A DNA stretch of 64,000 nucleotides from Flectonema sp. DT1601 (Eukaryota > Euglenozoa > Diplonemea > Diplonemida > Diplonemidae): positions 62,001 through 126,000 of the forward strand of contig OZ025803.1 of the NCBI GenBank assembly GCA_964019425.1, read 5' to 3'. Under the pieces are notes generated by a model, which searched no databases, was not told the DNA's origin, and saw only the letters and a list, made by a program, of their open reading frames with translations. The translations under genes and the position numbers were made by a program. Positions 21,219-30,159 of the stretch are shown one piece after another (within the stretch, counting starts at the first letter, position 1; each line of letters begins with the position of its first letter).

Positions 21219-22053
21219 TTTTTTTATTTGTCACCTCCCTTTACAAAAGTTTATTATAAACAACTACGAAAAATACAAAACCAGCTCTACCACTTCTTCC
21301 CTTATTCCTGAAGCTGAGAATAATATAAGAACGCTACGAGACGACGTCATTAAAGATAAGATTCGAGCCACCAACTGGTGGTTGATAAACATGATGAACT
21401 CAAGTACAAGGTTTCTTTTTCCCTTTCTAGTTACTATGTTTTTTTATTCTTCACTAACCTGACTTTTTTGTGTTCTGATTGAAGTCAGTGTTTGTGAACA
21501 ACGGGAAAAAGCTGTTCAAAAAAAATAAAAAAAAAAAATAGGGGGAAATTATCCCGCTGTTGCCTGTGTGCCCACAGTCAACGAGAGAGAGACACAGCAT
21601 GCCTGTGCAACGTGTCATCAATAACGTTTGTGAGGACGGTATATGACACACTGTGACCCTCTTCGCGTTGTCATGAACACGTCCAACAACAGAAGGGAAT
21701 CAAGAGGGGAAACTCTGTCAAAAAAAAGAAAAAAAGAAAACACTACTGAGTGTGCATCGTACAACGAATGGACGACGCACTTAAAAGACTACTTTGTGAG
21801 TGTTTTCGACGACCCTCCTTTTTACTTAATGATTGGTAATTACGTGCACGAACTTAGAACTGTTCTAAGGAGGGATTGATAAACAGAAAGAGAATGGGGA
21901 AAATAAAATTTTAAAAAGAAAACGCGTACCTGATCAACAACGGAAGCGGGCAATACACCGAGTTGGTTGAGAACACAAGAATGGGGAGAAAAGGGGACAC
22001 CCAAGAACTCTATTACTATTAAAGATAAAGTTGGAAAATATGTAAATTCCAAA

Positions 22054-22071
22054 GTGTAGCGTTTACGCCAC
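22054..22071. promoter_or_regulatory. GTGTAGCGTTTACGCCAC motif, copy 1
   Basis: An 18-bp sequence identical to 22412-22429; its 13-bp core GCGTTTACGCCAC is also at 22578-22590. All copies are in the same orientation, within 540 bp downstream of NadA. Could be a factor-binding site or a dispersed-repeat remnant. Confidence 0.4.
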
Positions 22072-22411
22072 AAAATCATCACGACCACAAAGATATCTTT
22101 TTTTTTTTTCCGGTTCGCGGGGCATATAAAAAGAACTCTCGCTGCTAGTGCAAGGCATTTGCGCAAAGAAAAAAGCAAAAAGAAATATTCAACTTCTCGG
22201 AATCGAACTGGAGCTTTAAAAAGATTCACGAGACGAGGTAGTTCCAGATACCGGCGGAGCTCTTCAGGCCAGCTGGTTAAGTTTGTTTCAAAAAGTAAAA
22301 AATGAGGGGAAAATACTGTCTGCACTGTACCACATAACATATGTGAACCACTGCGGTACAACATTAACCAATCAGTCACCAGTCGTACTTGTTGTGGTGA
22401 AGAAAACAATT

Positions 22412-22429
22412 GTGTAGCGTTTACGCCAC
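22412..22429. promoter_or_regulatory. GTGTAGCGTTTACGCCAC motif, copy 2
   Basis: Exact 18-bp match to 22054-22071. It contains the GGCGTAAACGC-type core when read on the minus strand. Confidence 0.4.
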
Positions 22430-22573
22430 CATTGCATTTGTCAAAAAAGTGATTAACGAAATCAATGCAAATACACATTAGATCCCATAACATCACCGAG
22501 GGGAAGGAGAAAAAAAAAAACTAAGTTCCCTTTTTTTTTTTTTTTTTTTTTTTTTTGTAACTCCAAGACAGGC

Positions 22574-22591
22574 TGCAGCGTTTACGCCACC
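22574..22591. promoter_or_regulatory. GCAGCGTTTACGCCACC motif, copy 3
   Basis: Shares AGCGTTTACGCCAC with the other two copies and, like copy 2, a following C. It lies about 240 bp below the NadA stop codon. Confidence 0.4.
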
Positions 22592-22831
22592 ACGAGGAGT
22601 GACTATGCCAAATTGTTTTTTAAAGAAAAATGGTGGGGGGTGAAACTTTGACAATGTAACAACATTAGGTAAATAGTGGGAGGGGGAATCGATGTTGCTT
22701 ATCTTTATGACATGCAGACGGTTGCAGGATTGTGTACACCCGTCTTACTCAACGGTCGACTACGTCATCCTAACTGTGGGCCCTAACAAAGAGATTCTTC
22801 TTACGACTGTGTGACAGCTGTCACGCACTCA

Positions 22832-24359
22832 CTAGCAGGCTCTTACTTGCTCAATAAGTTTATCTGGTAATTTAGAAGTGGCCTGTGAGGGTTATATTTT
22901 ATTTAATTTTCGAAACCAGACACTAAAACATATCAAACTATAAAAAACATACCTGGAAAGCACGCATGTGAAGGATAGTTTCACCCCCAACTTCAGCAAC
23001 AGATTTCTCACCAATGGTTTCATTGTAAACCTTTGGGTGGTAGGCAGCAAGGGATTCCTCAGTGCGTCTTGGCATAGTCTCGAGGAGTCCGAGAAGGCTG
23101 TCAAGAGAATTCATCTTCATGTAAACACAAGTAGCACACCCACCAGCTGTAGAGCATCCTTCACCAGAAGGAGGTCCAGGAACTACACCAGTACCAATGT
23201 TATCATCAACTGTTACAGATGATGAAGACACTGGGAAGATGATTTCCAGATCGATGTCACTTCTGTTGGCTTCCTGTAAAGTCTGTTGCACCTTCTTTGC
23301 GATTGGTGTAATCATACCGGCTTCAGTACCTAAGGTAACACGAACAGTCTGCTTTCCTTCTTTAGCAAGAGCAGCATCAACCTTATCAGTGATGAAGTGA
23401 AGAATGTCTGAAGTACTACCAACCTGACCAAGACCCTTGGCCTTTGCCTGAGACGCCAGTCCAAACATCTCACCCGGAACCTCTAAGTGAGCAGTGTGGT
23501 AGCAGTCTGCGTAGTTGTTCTTTAACTTTCTGACGACGTCCGCTCCGAACATCTCGTGAACGACACAGGTTCCCTGCGGGTAGACTTCTAAGTTGTTTAC
23601 AATATTCTTTACGGTCTCAACATCGTGAGCAGGATGAACCTTCTTGATCTCTTCTTCAGATAATTTAGACATTGCAGTGAAGTATGTTCTCAAGTTACCA
23701 CCCATGTGAGTATCTGGTCCAAACCAGACGGTGATGTCAGGAACCTGAGCAAAGGCCTGCATGATTGTTCTCACAACGTTTGATGAAGTGCATGTGATGG
23801 TTGGGACCTTAGCGTGAGCCTTGGCCTTTGTAACCAAACTGGTGTTGATGTACACAACGTGAAGACCATTACCAATCTTGTTTGCCTTGTCTAACCAAGC
23901 TCCGTAACCAGGTGCTTCAGCACCAGCAGCAAGAGTGCATCCAATTTCTTGTTCTGAAAGACGGAAGACACCAACGTCAGTGTGTCCCTTGTAGTCGAGA
24001 ACTGCGCGGACGTTTTCAGACATGAAATCGACACCCATGACAATGATTCTCTTTACACCTTGTTCAGCCATCGATACGGCAGCGTCAGCCATTGCTAAGG
24101 AATCACTTGTGAAGACGTGAGGGTGTTCCAATCCACCCAATACTCCTTGTAATTCAGGGTCCATATAAAAGTGAGCAACAATACCTGCATTGTTACTCTT
24201 GAGTAAAGTATCTAATCTTGAGACTGACTCGCTGTCAGGTCTCAAATACTCTGCCTGAGCCTCAGCAAAAGTACCATTCGGTGAGAACCCACTGGCGTTA
24301 ATCTTCAGAGATGGAAACTCTCCGTAGCATCGAATAGCGCAACGCAATGAGCGATACAT
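22832..24359 (-). CDS. nadA: Quinolinate synthase (NadA), two exons, probably mitochondrial
   Basis: NadA condenses iminoaspartate with dihydroxyacetone phosphate to quinolinate for de novo NAD synthesis, using a [4Fe-4S] cluster. Exon 1 (22953-24359, ATG at 24359) ends ...HMRAFQ at a GTATGT donor. A 70-nt intron (22883-22952, ...CTCACAG) leads to exon 2 (22832-22882) coding ATSKLPDKLIEQVRAC and TAG, giving 485 residues. Cluster Cys candidates are C141 (SEQEIGCTL), C265 (YPQGTCVVHEMF) and the C402/C408/C411 group before VYMKMNSL. INTS, TCTSSN and WFGPDTHMGGN are the other signature segments. Residues 1-17 (MYRSLRCAIRCYGEFPS) are Arg-rich and acid-poor, like a mitochondrial presequence. No SufE domain is fused, unlike plant enzymes. 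No NadB or NadC lies nearby. Confidence 0.93.
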
Positions 24360-25473
24360 TTAATGTTTTGTTTTTTTTTTTTTTTTTTTTTTGATGGACA
24401 AATGCTGTTTACAAAATTAATTAGAAAATTTGTTAAAATAATTAACTTCCGTCTGGTAACATATCATATTCTAAAAAAACCATTAAAAAATAAATAAATT
24501 TCGTTTTTTTTTTTTTTGTTTTTTTCTGATATTATATTATAAGAAAACATGATATCAAATTAGACGCATAAAAACAACCTTCAGAAGACGTTCTGAAAGA
24601 AGACTGGAATATGAAAATTTCTTTTAAAAAAAAAAGAATAATTAAAAAACTATTATTTTTCCTTACTAAATTATACAACACGTGTTCACCTTTGCTTAAA
24701 GAGTACTGCTAGCTGAACTTGCTGGTTTCCCCCGAACAGATTACGTGATGAGGAAAAAATACAAAAAAAAAATTTAAAAAAAAGAACATCACAACAACAT
24801 TGGAAGAAAAAGATCGTTGAAAGCACTGTTGTGATGTTTAGAATGAGAAGAATAGTTTGTGTACTAAGAAAATATTTTATTTATTTATCAAAGTCACTGA
24901 AGTCAAACAACTTGTAAAGAAGCTCACGGAGGGGTATCAGTTTGACACCCACACAGGCAAGAAGAGACGTAAATTGATAAGAAACAAAAAACTGCCAGTT
25001 TTTCTCAAAAATAGAATTTCAGCTGACAAAGGAAAGGCAAAAGAACTACACCAGCATGTATTTTCTTCCAGGGATTTACAAAAAAAAAAAAAAAAAAGAG
25101 ATAGATAGAGAGGGGGATAATTGCAGACCCAAGATGCAATCAGAAAAGCTACGCAGCAATTACGTGAATCCAAGAATTAACAAAACTGACGATGGCAAAC
25201 TAAAGAACGATAATTCTGTTCTTACCTATATTGTTTTTTTTTTCTGTTTTTTTTTTCTTTTTAAACTTGAAAAAACATAAAACCCGCGATACCAAATCAC
25301 ATCCTCAGAGTCCTTCAAAACAAAACAAAACAAAACTATAATAACAACAATAAGAAGAAGAAGAAATTCAACACCGCAGTGGATGCAAAGACCGAACGAT
25401 TGCTCTGTAGACAATGCATATTTTTCACTTCTTGTCTCCTAGCCAAGCTACTAACAAAAATGGATATTATTAT
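24360..25473. other. Intergenic spacer
   Basis: Rich in A/T runs (T run at about 24373-24391, A run at 25080-25096). Short frames here are low-complexity Lys or Phe runs. No supported gene or RNA. Confidence 0.5.
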
Positions 25474-25884
25474 TTAAACGGTGCTGCTGATTTCATTGTA
25501 TCCCTTCATTTCAAGGTAGGTTATATATTCCTTAATTGGAGGTAGTAAGGGACAGTCAGCAACCCATCTTATGATACAGATAGCGACACAGATATAATGA
25601 AGTGTGTAGAAGGCCTGATATTCAGTTGTTTGATCTCCCCAACACCCTCCAGCTATTGGATTCGAAGATGGATGAGGACAAGATTTACAATTCCGTAAAA
25701 CATATTGACCCATCCAAGCAAACGCTATAAAGCAACCAAATTGAATAACTCCCCAAGCTATGCATCTTCGCGATCGGATTACTTCTTTTGCTCGTACTAA
25801 CTCAACGAATAGGTACACACGATGTCCTGATAAATTCCATCCTAAAATGACCCAAAGAATCCACAGGGAGATTACAGATATCAT
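25474..25884 (-). CDS. Small multi-pass membrane protein (hypothetical, 136 aa)
   Basis: ATG at 25884. Hydrophobic segments lie at about 2-16 (ISVISLWILWVILGW), 43-61 (AWGVIQFGCFIAFAWMGQY) and 92-106 (LHYICVAICIIRW), with a Cys-rich loop between the last two (NCKSCPHP, GGCWGD). A C-terminal PPIKEYITYLEMKGY segment looks cytosolic. No family recognised. The start codon and first six codons lie inside a 29-bp sequence that is repeated about 220 bp upstream (26086-26114), so the native promoter or leader may have been displaced by the material between the copies, or the true start may be elsewhere. Confidence 0.5.
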   Translation of the reverse strand: MISVISLWILWVILGWNLSGHRVYLFVELVRAKEVIRSRRCIAWGVIQFGCFIAFAWMGQYVLRNCKSCPHPSSNPIAGGCWGDQTTEYQAFYTLHYICVAICIIRWVADCPLLPPIKEYITYLEMKGYNEISSTV

Positions 25885-26114
25885 TACTGTGGGGGGATTA
25901 ACTGTTTGATTTTGTACGTAAAATACAAATGTTTTGTATCATAAACAACATAACGATAATTTAACATTAGTTCTGAGATACAGTGACTAGGTGTGATGCT
26001 TAACTTAGCCTTTTAAAGTAACTATTAGGTTTCGAGAGTAATCTATATACCTCTTACCTCTATTCTCTCTCATCAGTATGGTGTAGAGATTACAGATATC
26101 ATTACTGTGGGGGG
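25868..26114. repeat. 29-bp direct repeats (25868-25896, 26086-26114) flanking a ~190-bp insert
   Basis: Both copies read gagattacagatatcatta then ctgtgggggg. The left copy contains the start codon of the small membrane protein. The insert between them carries a dispersed repeat (25911-25989). A 29-bp target duplication would be unusually long, so a local duplication combined with an insertion is also possible. Confidence 0.7.
25911..25989. repeat. Dispersed ~79-bp repeat, copy 1
   Basis: Runs from TTTGTACGTAAAATACAAAT to GATACAGTGACT. It is almost identical to 49880-49959, 24 kb away, with a few substitutions and one length change. Similarity stops sharply at both ends. Confidence 0.75.
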
Positions 26115-26446
26115 GAGGATGAAATAATTATTTATAATATCATTTAATAGTAGTGATGGTTAACTTCATTTCATACTAAAGATATTAAACTTTTATATCT
26201 GAAAAAGGGGGGATTGAAAATAGATTAGTAATTTAATAAAAAAGAATTATTTATACTTTTTTTTTTTTGTTGATTCTGATAAAAAGCTGCAGCATATCCA
26301 AACAAATATTTACTGTCTGGGGAATGAGTGAGTCGGGAGCAGGGGGAGAGAACAGGTTCGAATGAAATGCATTAACGAAATAAAAATACAGCCACAGCTT
26401 TTCTCATTTAACTTTGTTCACTACAGCACTACTCATTCCCAAAGAA

Positions 26447-26479
<33 letters not shown>

Positions 26480-27333
26480 CCCCGTCATCCTTTTTTTTTT
26501 TCCATTCCTTTTTTTCATTCGTCTAAAAAAATAAACTTCTCAAAGTAAACATCTCTCTCAGATTATTAAATCCAAATGAGATCTCACCATCCAAACAAGA
26601 ATAGCACTACTCAACAATAGAAGAAGTGATTCTCACGAATTTGGAGTTTAAAGAACTGAATGAAAGTATTTTTTCCTCACAAGAATAATCTCTTTAACAG
26701 CAACATCGAATTCAAGGTTGCTTTGGTTGGTAAGTCAAAAGCTTTCCGAGAGAAGTGATAAAACATCAACGAGGTTAAACTAAAAAAGTAAATCCAGTCA
26801 GGATATCATTATTATTATTATTATTGTATTAGGCCAAACCCAAACAACTCTCCTGTTGAAAGGTTCGGCAGGTTAAAAAATCAACCTCGAAGATAAATAC
26901 TTCCTGAGCAATACAGAATGTGCAAGAAATCGAAAAAGAAAGAAAGAAAATAATGCGAAAAAAAAAACATCAGCCACCATAAGGTTGCGTGGGTTTTATT
27001 TTACTTTTCAGTCACTTACCCTTAACGAAAGAACAACTGCTTGGGGGGGGTCCATCTTCGCGCTCAGACAGAGCGCACATCTAAGGGGAGTCTTGTATTG
27101 AGTATGGGTTTCGTATATTTCTTTTTATTTTAAACCCATCATTCTAACTTGGCATGCATAGATACGTAACTCGGTGGAAGGATAGAATCAACCGAGTGAG
27201 AGTACACCGCAAGTTCTAATCAGAAAGAAGTGTTGCGGATTATCCTTTTTTGAATTTGAGAGATACCTTCGATGACAGCGATAGAACCTGCCAACGAATC
27301 AAATAAACAGGTCTTCACAATATTCAACATCCT
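25990..27333. other. Intergenic spacer
   Basis: Contains the right copy of the 29-bp repeat, a T run of about 33 (26448-26480), an ATT microsatellite (26807-26826) and a G run near 27041. No gene found. Confidence 0.5.
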
Positions 27334-28431
27334 TTATAAGAATGCCGCAGAATGATAACTCTCACAAACACGTTCAATAAGTGGAACGATTACTTTGTCT
27401 TTGTTGAGATGATTATTCATCCATATGTAAGGCTGTCCTGACATCATTTTAACCATTAAATTAACAACAGGACTTGGAGGATTAGATCCAGTATTAACGA
27501 CTGATGTTATAATTAACTGTGATCCCCTACTGAGAGGTTCGATAAGATACGACTGGTGATGAATTGTTCCTCTGACTGACTTCACAGAACTTGACGACGG
27601 GTCATCAGAATCAGAAACTGATTTAAACTTCACCAACACAGAGTCACCCTCTGAAGTGGGAGTAGTGTCAATTTGACGTTCATAAAGGAATGATCGAGGT
27701 TTAAAACCAAATATTTTCATAACATTTGATTCTACTCTGTGATAGAATATATCCCTGTCTTCACCACCAGGGATTGCGACTCTTTTAAACTCAGCGTAGT
27801 TATAATCCCACAGTAGTCTTTCTTCTGGATCACACATCATGTTTTTTAATTGTTCAACAGAAGCATCAGGAAATATCGCAGTGCATCTAGTCACTGGTAC
27901 ATTCGCAATGTTTTCGTTCCTTCGTTGAACAGTAAACAAGTGACTGTACTCTACTGGGAATCGTTCTGGTTTTAAGTCTACCCAAGTACTGGCAGCAAGC
28001 TGCTCTTCAATATCGATAGTAGTTTCTGTTTTTGAGGCTCTCATTGCCATCATTTTTTCTCGTAGGGTGTCCATGTTGGCTTTAACGAGGGCGTTCGCCT
28101 TCATTTTATAAGCGTGAAATGTCACTAATTTCTTTTCTAGAGCTAGTTGGGTGGCGGCGTTTTGCTTCATTTTTAAAGATGTTTCTGAAATTGAAGCTTT
28201 GATATCTCTCAGTTTTCGTTTCTTACTTCTCTCAAGCGTCTGTCTTATTTTTGATAGTTCTGTCTTAACGTCAAGTGTTTTCAGATCCAGAGTTTCTGTG
28301 CTGGCTAAGTACCAGTTGGCTAGTCTGGCCTTACGCTCTTCCTTTCGAAGCCAGGCTCGGCATTCTGAGGTTCGAAACCTCAGCTGCAGTGGATCTGTCG
28401 TTGAATTCAAATTTAAAGATAAATATGCCAT
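27334..28431 (-). CDS. START-domain lipid-transfer-like protein
   Basis: A 365-residue single-exon frame with an ATG at 28431. Residues ~15-140 are basic and helical (KEERKARLANWYLAST, LRDIKASISETSLKMKQNAA), probably coiled coil. Residues ~165-360 fit a START fold: MMCDPEERLLWDYNYAEFKRV is the W-D motif of the family, IFYHRVESNVMKIFGFKPRSFLYERQ follows, then the GSQLIITSVVNTG strand and a long C-terminal helix. START domains hold a lipid or sterol in a hydrophobic cavity and move it between membranes or act as lipid sensors. No signal peptide or membrane helix. The ligand cannot be inferred. Confidence 0.85.
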   Translation of the reverse strand: MAYLSLNLNSTTDPLQLRFRTSECRAWLRKEERKARLANWYLASTETLDLKTLDVKTELSKIRQTLERSKKRKLRDIKASISETSLKMKQNAATQLALEKKLVTFHAYKMKANALVKANMDTLREKMMAMRASKTETTIDIEEQLAASTWVDLKPERFPVEYSHLFTVQRRNENIANVPVTRCTAIFPDASVEQLKNMMCDPEERLLWDYNYAEFKRVAIPGGEDRDIFYHRVESNVMKIFGFKPRSFLYERQIDTTPTSEGDSVLVKFKSVSDSDDPSSSSVKSVRGTIHHQSYLIEPLSRGSQLIITSVVNTGSNPPSPVVNLMVKMMSGQPYIWMNNHLNKDKVIVPLIERVCESYHSAAFL

Positions 28432-28492
28432 ATTACTACTATTGGGGTACTGTTGAAGAAAGAATTACATTATAATTCAAAAAAAATGATTT

Positions 28493-28526
<34 letters not shown>

Positions 28527-28867
28527 ATTCAAATAAGCCTTATATATATTTTGTTGATCGCAGACAGTATTACCGGCGCACGGGGAAATAGACAACATGA
28601 CACAATAAATAAAAGGCTCTTTAATCTGAATAGTTTCTTCTTCGACTTCGTTGGTGCAAAAAAAAAAAAAAAAAAAAAAAAAAGGGAAGATATCAACAAA
28701 GACTTAAACCCGCAAGATGGCAACTTTAGTGTAGTGTTCCAAACGTGAACGTACGATTTGTTTTACTTTTTTTTTTTTTACTTTCCTTTTTTCATCCTGG
28801 ATTCCTGGTTTCGGATCCAAGTCTTGTTATTTGTTTGCTTGTTTGTTTGTTTCCACATTTCCAAGAC
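28432..28867. other. Intergenic spacer with A-runs and hairpin repeat
   Basis: Holds A runs at about 28494-28524 and 28660-28683 and copy 2 of the hairpin repeat (28596-28665), which ends in the second A run. Confidence 0.6.
28596..28683. repeat. Hairpin-bearing repeat with A tail, copy 2
   Basis: Same sequence as 15865-15930 with a few changes (TCGACTTCGTTGG in place of CCGACTTCGTCGG), followed by an A-run of over 20. It lies between START and glyoxalase genes that are both on the minus strand. Confidence 0.6.
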
Positions 28868-29885
28868 TTAAAGCTGTGCTGTTAAAGGAAGCTCACCAGC
28901 GAAGAATGATTTATCCATCGAACACCCTCGTTGAATAATTTCAATCCAGTAACCATTTGGATCAGTAACGAATGCTAATTGGTTCATTTTTCCATCAGAT
29001 GGTTTCTTGTGGAAGTTAACTCCGTCAGATTCGAGAGCCGCGCAGAAAGCAGAGATCATCAACAAGGAAACCAATATGACCGAAACCTTTTGGATCAGTA
29101 TTTCCATTATGATATGAGAAACTATCATCACTTTCAGTACCGTGATTGTGAGTTAATTCTAAAACAGGATGGAAGAGTGAATTCACAAAAGATTTTGCTT
29201 CCGGAGATGAATTATCCGGAGCTGATGACTTCTGCTCATCTGTCAACGATGCCAAAAAGAAGTTACTGAACTTAGCATCCGGGTAGTGAGTCCCTCTAAC
29301 TAGAGTCATGTTAAAGTATTTCTCGTAGAATGAAACACTCTTTGTTGCGTCTTTTACTCTCATCATTGTCTGTGCGTAGTTGAATTCTTGTTTAATACCA
29401 CTGCCTTCTGTTCTTTTAACGATTTCAATCCAGTAGCCGTCAGCGTCAAGGGCGAAGGCTAGGCCTTTCATTCTTCCTTCGTCAGGTCTTTTTTGAAATT
29501 GAACTCCATTTTTTTCTAATTTTTCACAAGAAGCATAGACATCATCACAAAGAACAGCAATATGACCAAATCCTCTGTTTGGTTCAACGTTTCCGTTATT
29601 CGCAACAAAGTCATCACACCCATGGTTGTAAGTCAGTTCTATTGTAACTCCGTCAAACTTCCACAAAAACTGATGAGCTTCATCGCTCCCTGGAGTCAAA
29701 TCAAACTTCTCCCCCTCCCTCAAAGTCGCCATAAAGTACAACGAAAACTTCATAGCCGGAAAATGAATAACATCCAACAACGTGAATCCGAAGTGTTGTT
29801 TATAAAATTCGGTTGATTTTTTTGGATTTCTAATACGAAGCATCGTCTGTTGCCATGTAGGACGCATTTTTTGGTAAATTGACAT
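28868..29885 (-). pseudogene. GLO1: Glyoxalase I, two-domain, with one internal frameshift
   Basis: Lactoylglutathione lyase isomerises the methylglyoxal-glutathione hemithioacetal; the fused two-domain form is known from yeast. ATG at 29885. Domain 1 (residues ~10-150) keeps the metal-ligand pattern: QQTMLRIRN, VTIELTYNHG, FGHIAVLCDD, GYWIEIVKR. Domain 2 repeats it: [39 protein letters not shown]. Between GFLVDDL and [10 protein letters not shown] the frame shifts at about 29051-29054. The sequence reads GATGATCTCTGCTTTC; a codon pair L-D is expected and 2 nt appear to be missing. No intron consensus fits. All residues on both sides are well kept, so this is either a very recent mutation or a sequence/assembly error. 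Stop at 28868. Confidence 0.85.
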
Positions 29886-30159
29886 TTTTTTTTTTTTTTT
29901 TTAGTTTACTTCCGAAAAGATGCTGTGAAAGAAAAAAGTAAATAATTTCATATAAACAAAACAGAAATTAATAGATAAAATCACCAACACCATAATCGAC
30001 ATCAATCGTGTCCGTGATGGGAAGTATTGATAACCGAGAGATGGTGTAAAAAAATAAAGTGAAAGAAATAATCGTCCCGAGTGAATAAACCCGGTACTTA
30101 CAAAGGATACCATAAGAGAGATATCAATAGGGAGAATATGAGCAGTTTTAACGACCGCT

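Larger units (their letters stand above)
21219..22831. other. Long intergenic region between NadA and SGNH-like genes
   Basis: No supported gene. The 218-codon frame on the minus strand (22496-21840) has erratic composition and passes through T tracts. The region carries three copies of a GCGTTTACGCCAC motif (separate entries) and a T run at about 22532-22555. Confidence 0.5.

Noticed and set aside
22185-22250. Possible tRNA on the minus strand (GTTCGATTCC box B-like)
   Set aside because: The T-arm does not pair and no box A or acceptor stem is found at the proper distance.
21840-22496. 218-codon minus-strand frame
   Set aside because: Composition is erratic with Phe/Lys runs from T/A tracts; it passes through two of the repeated GCGTTTACGCCAC motifs and has no recognisable domain.
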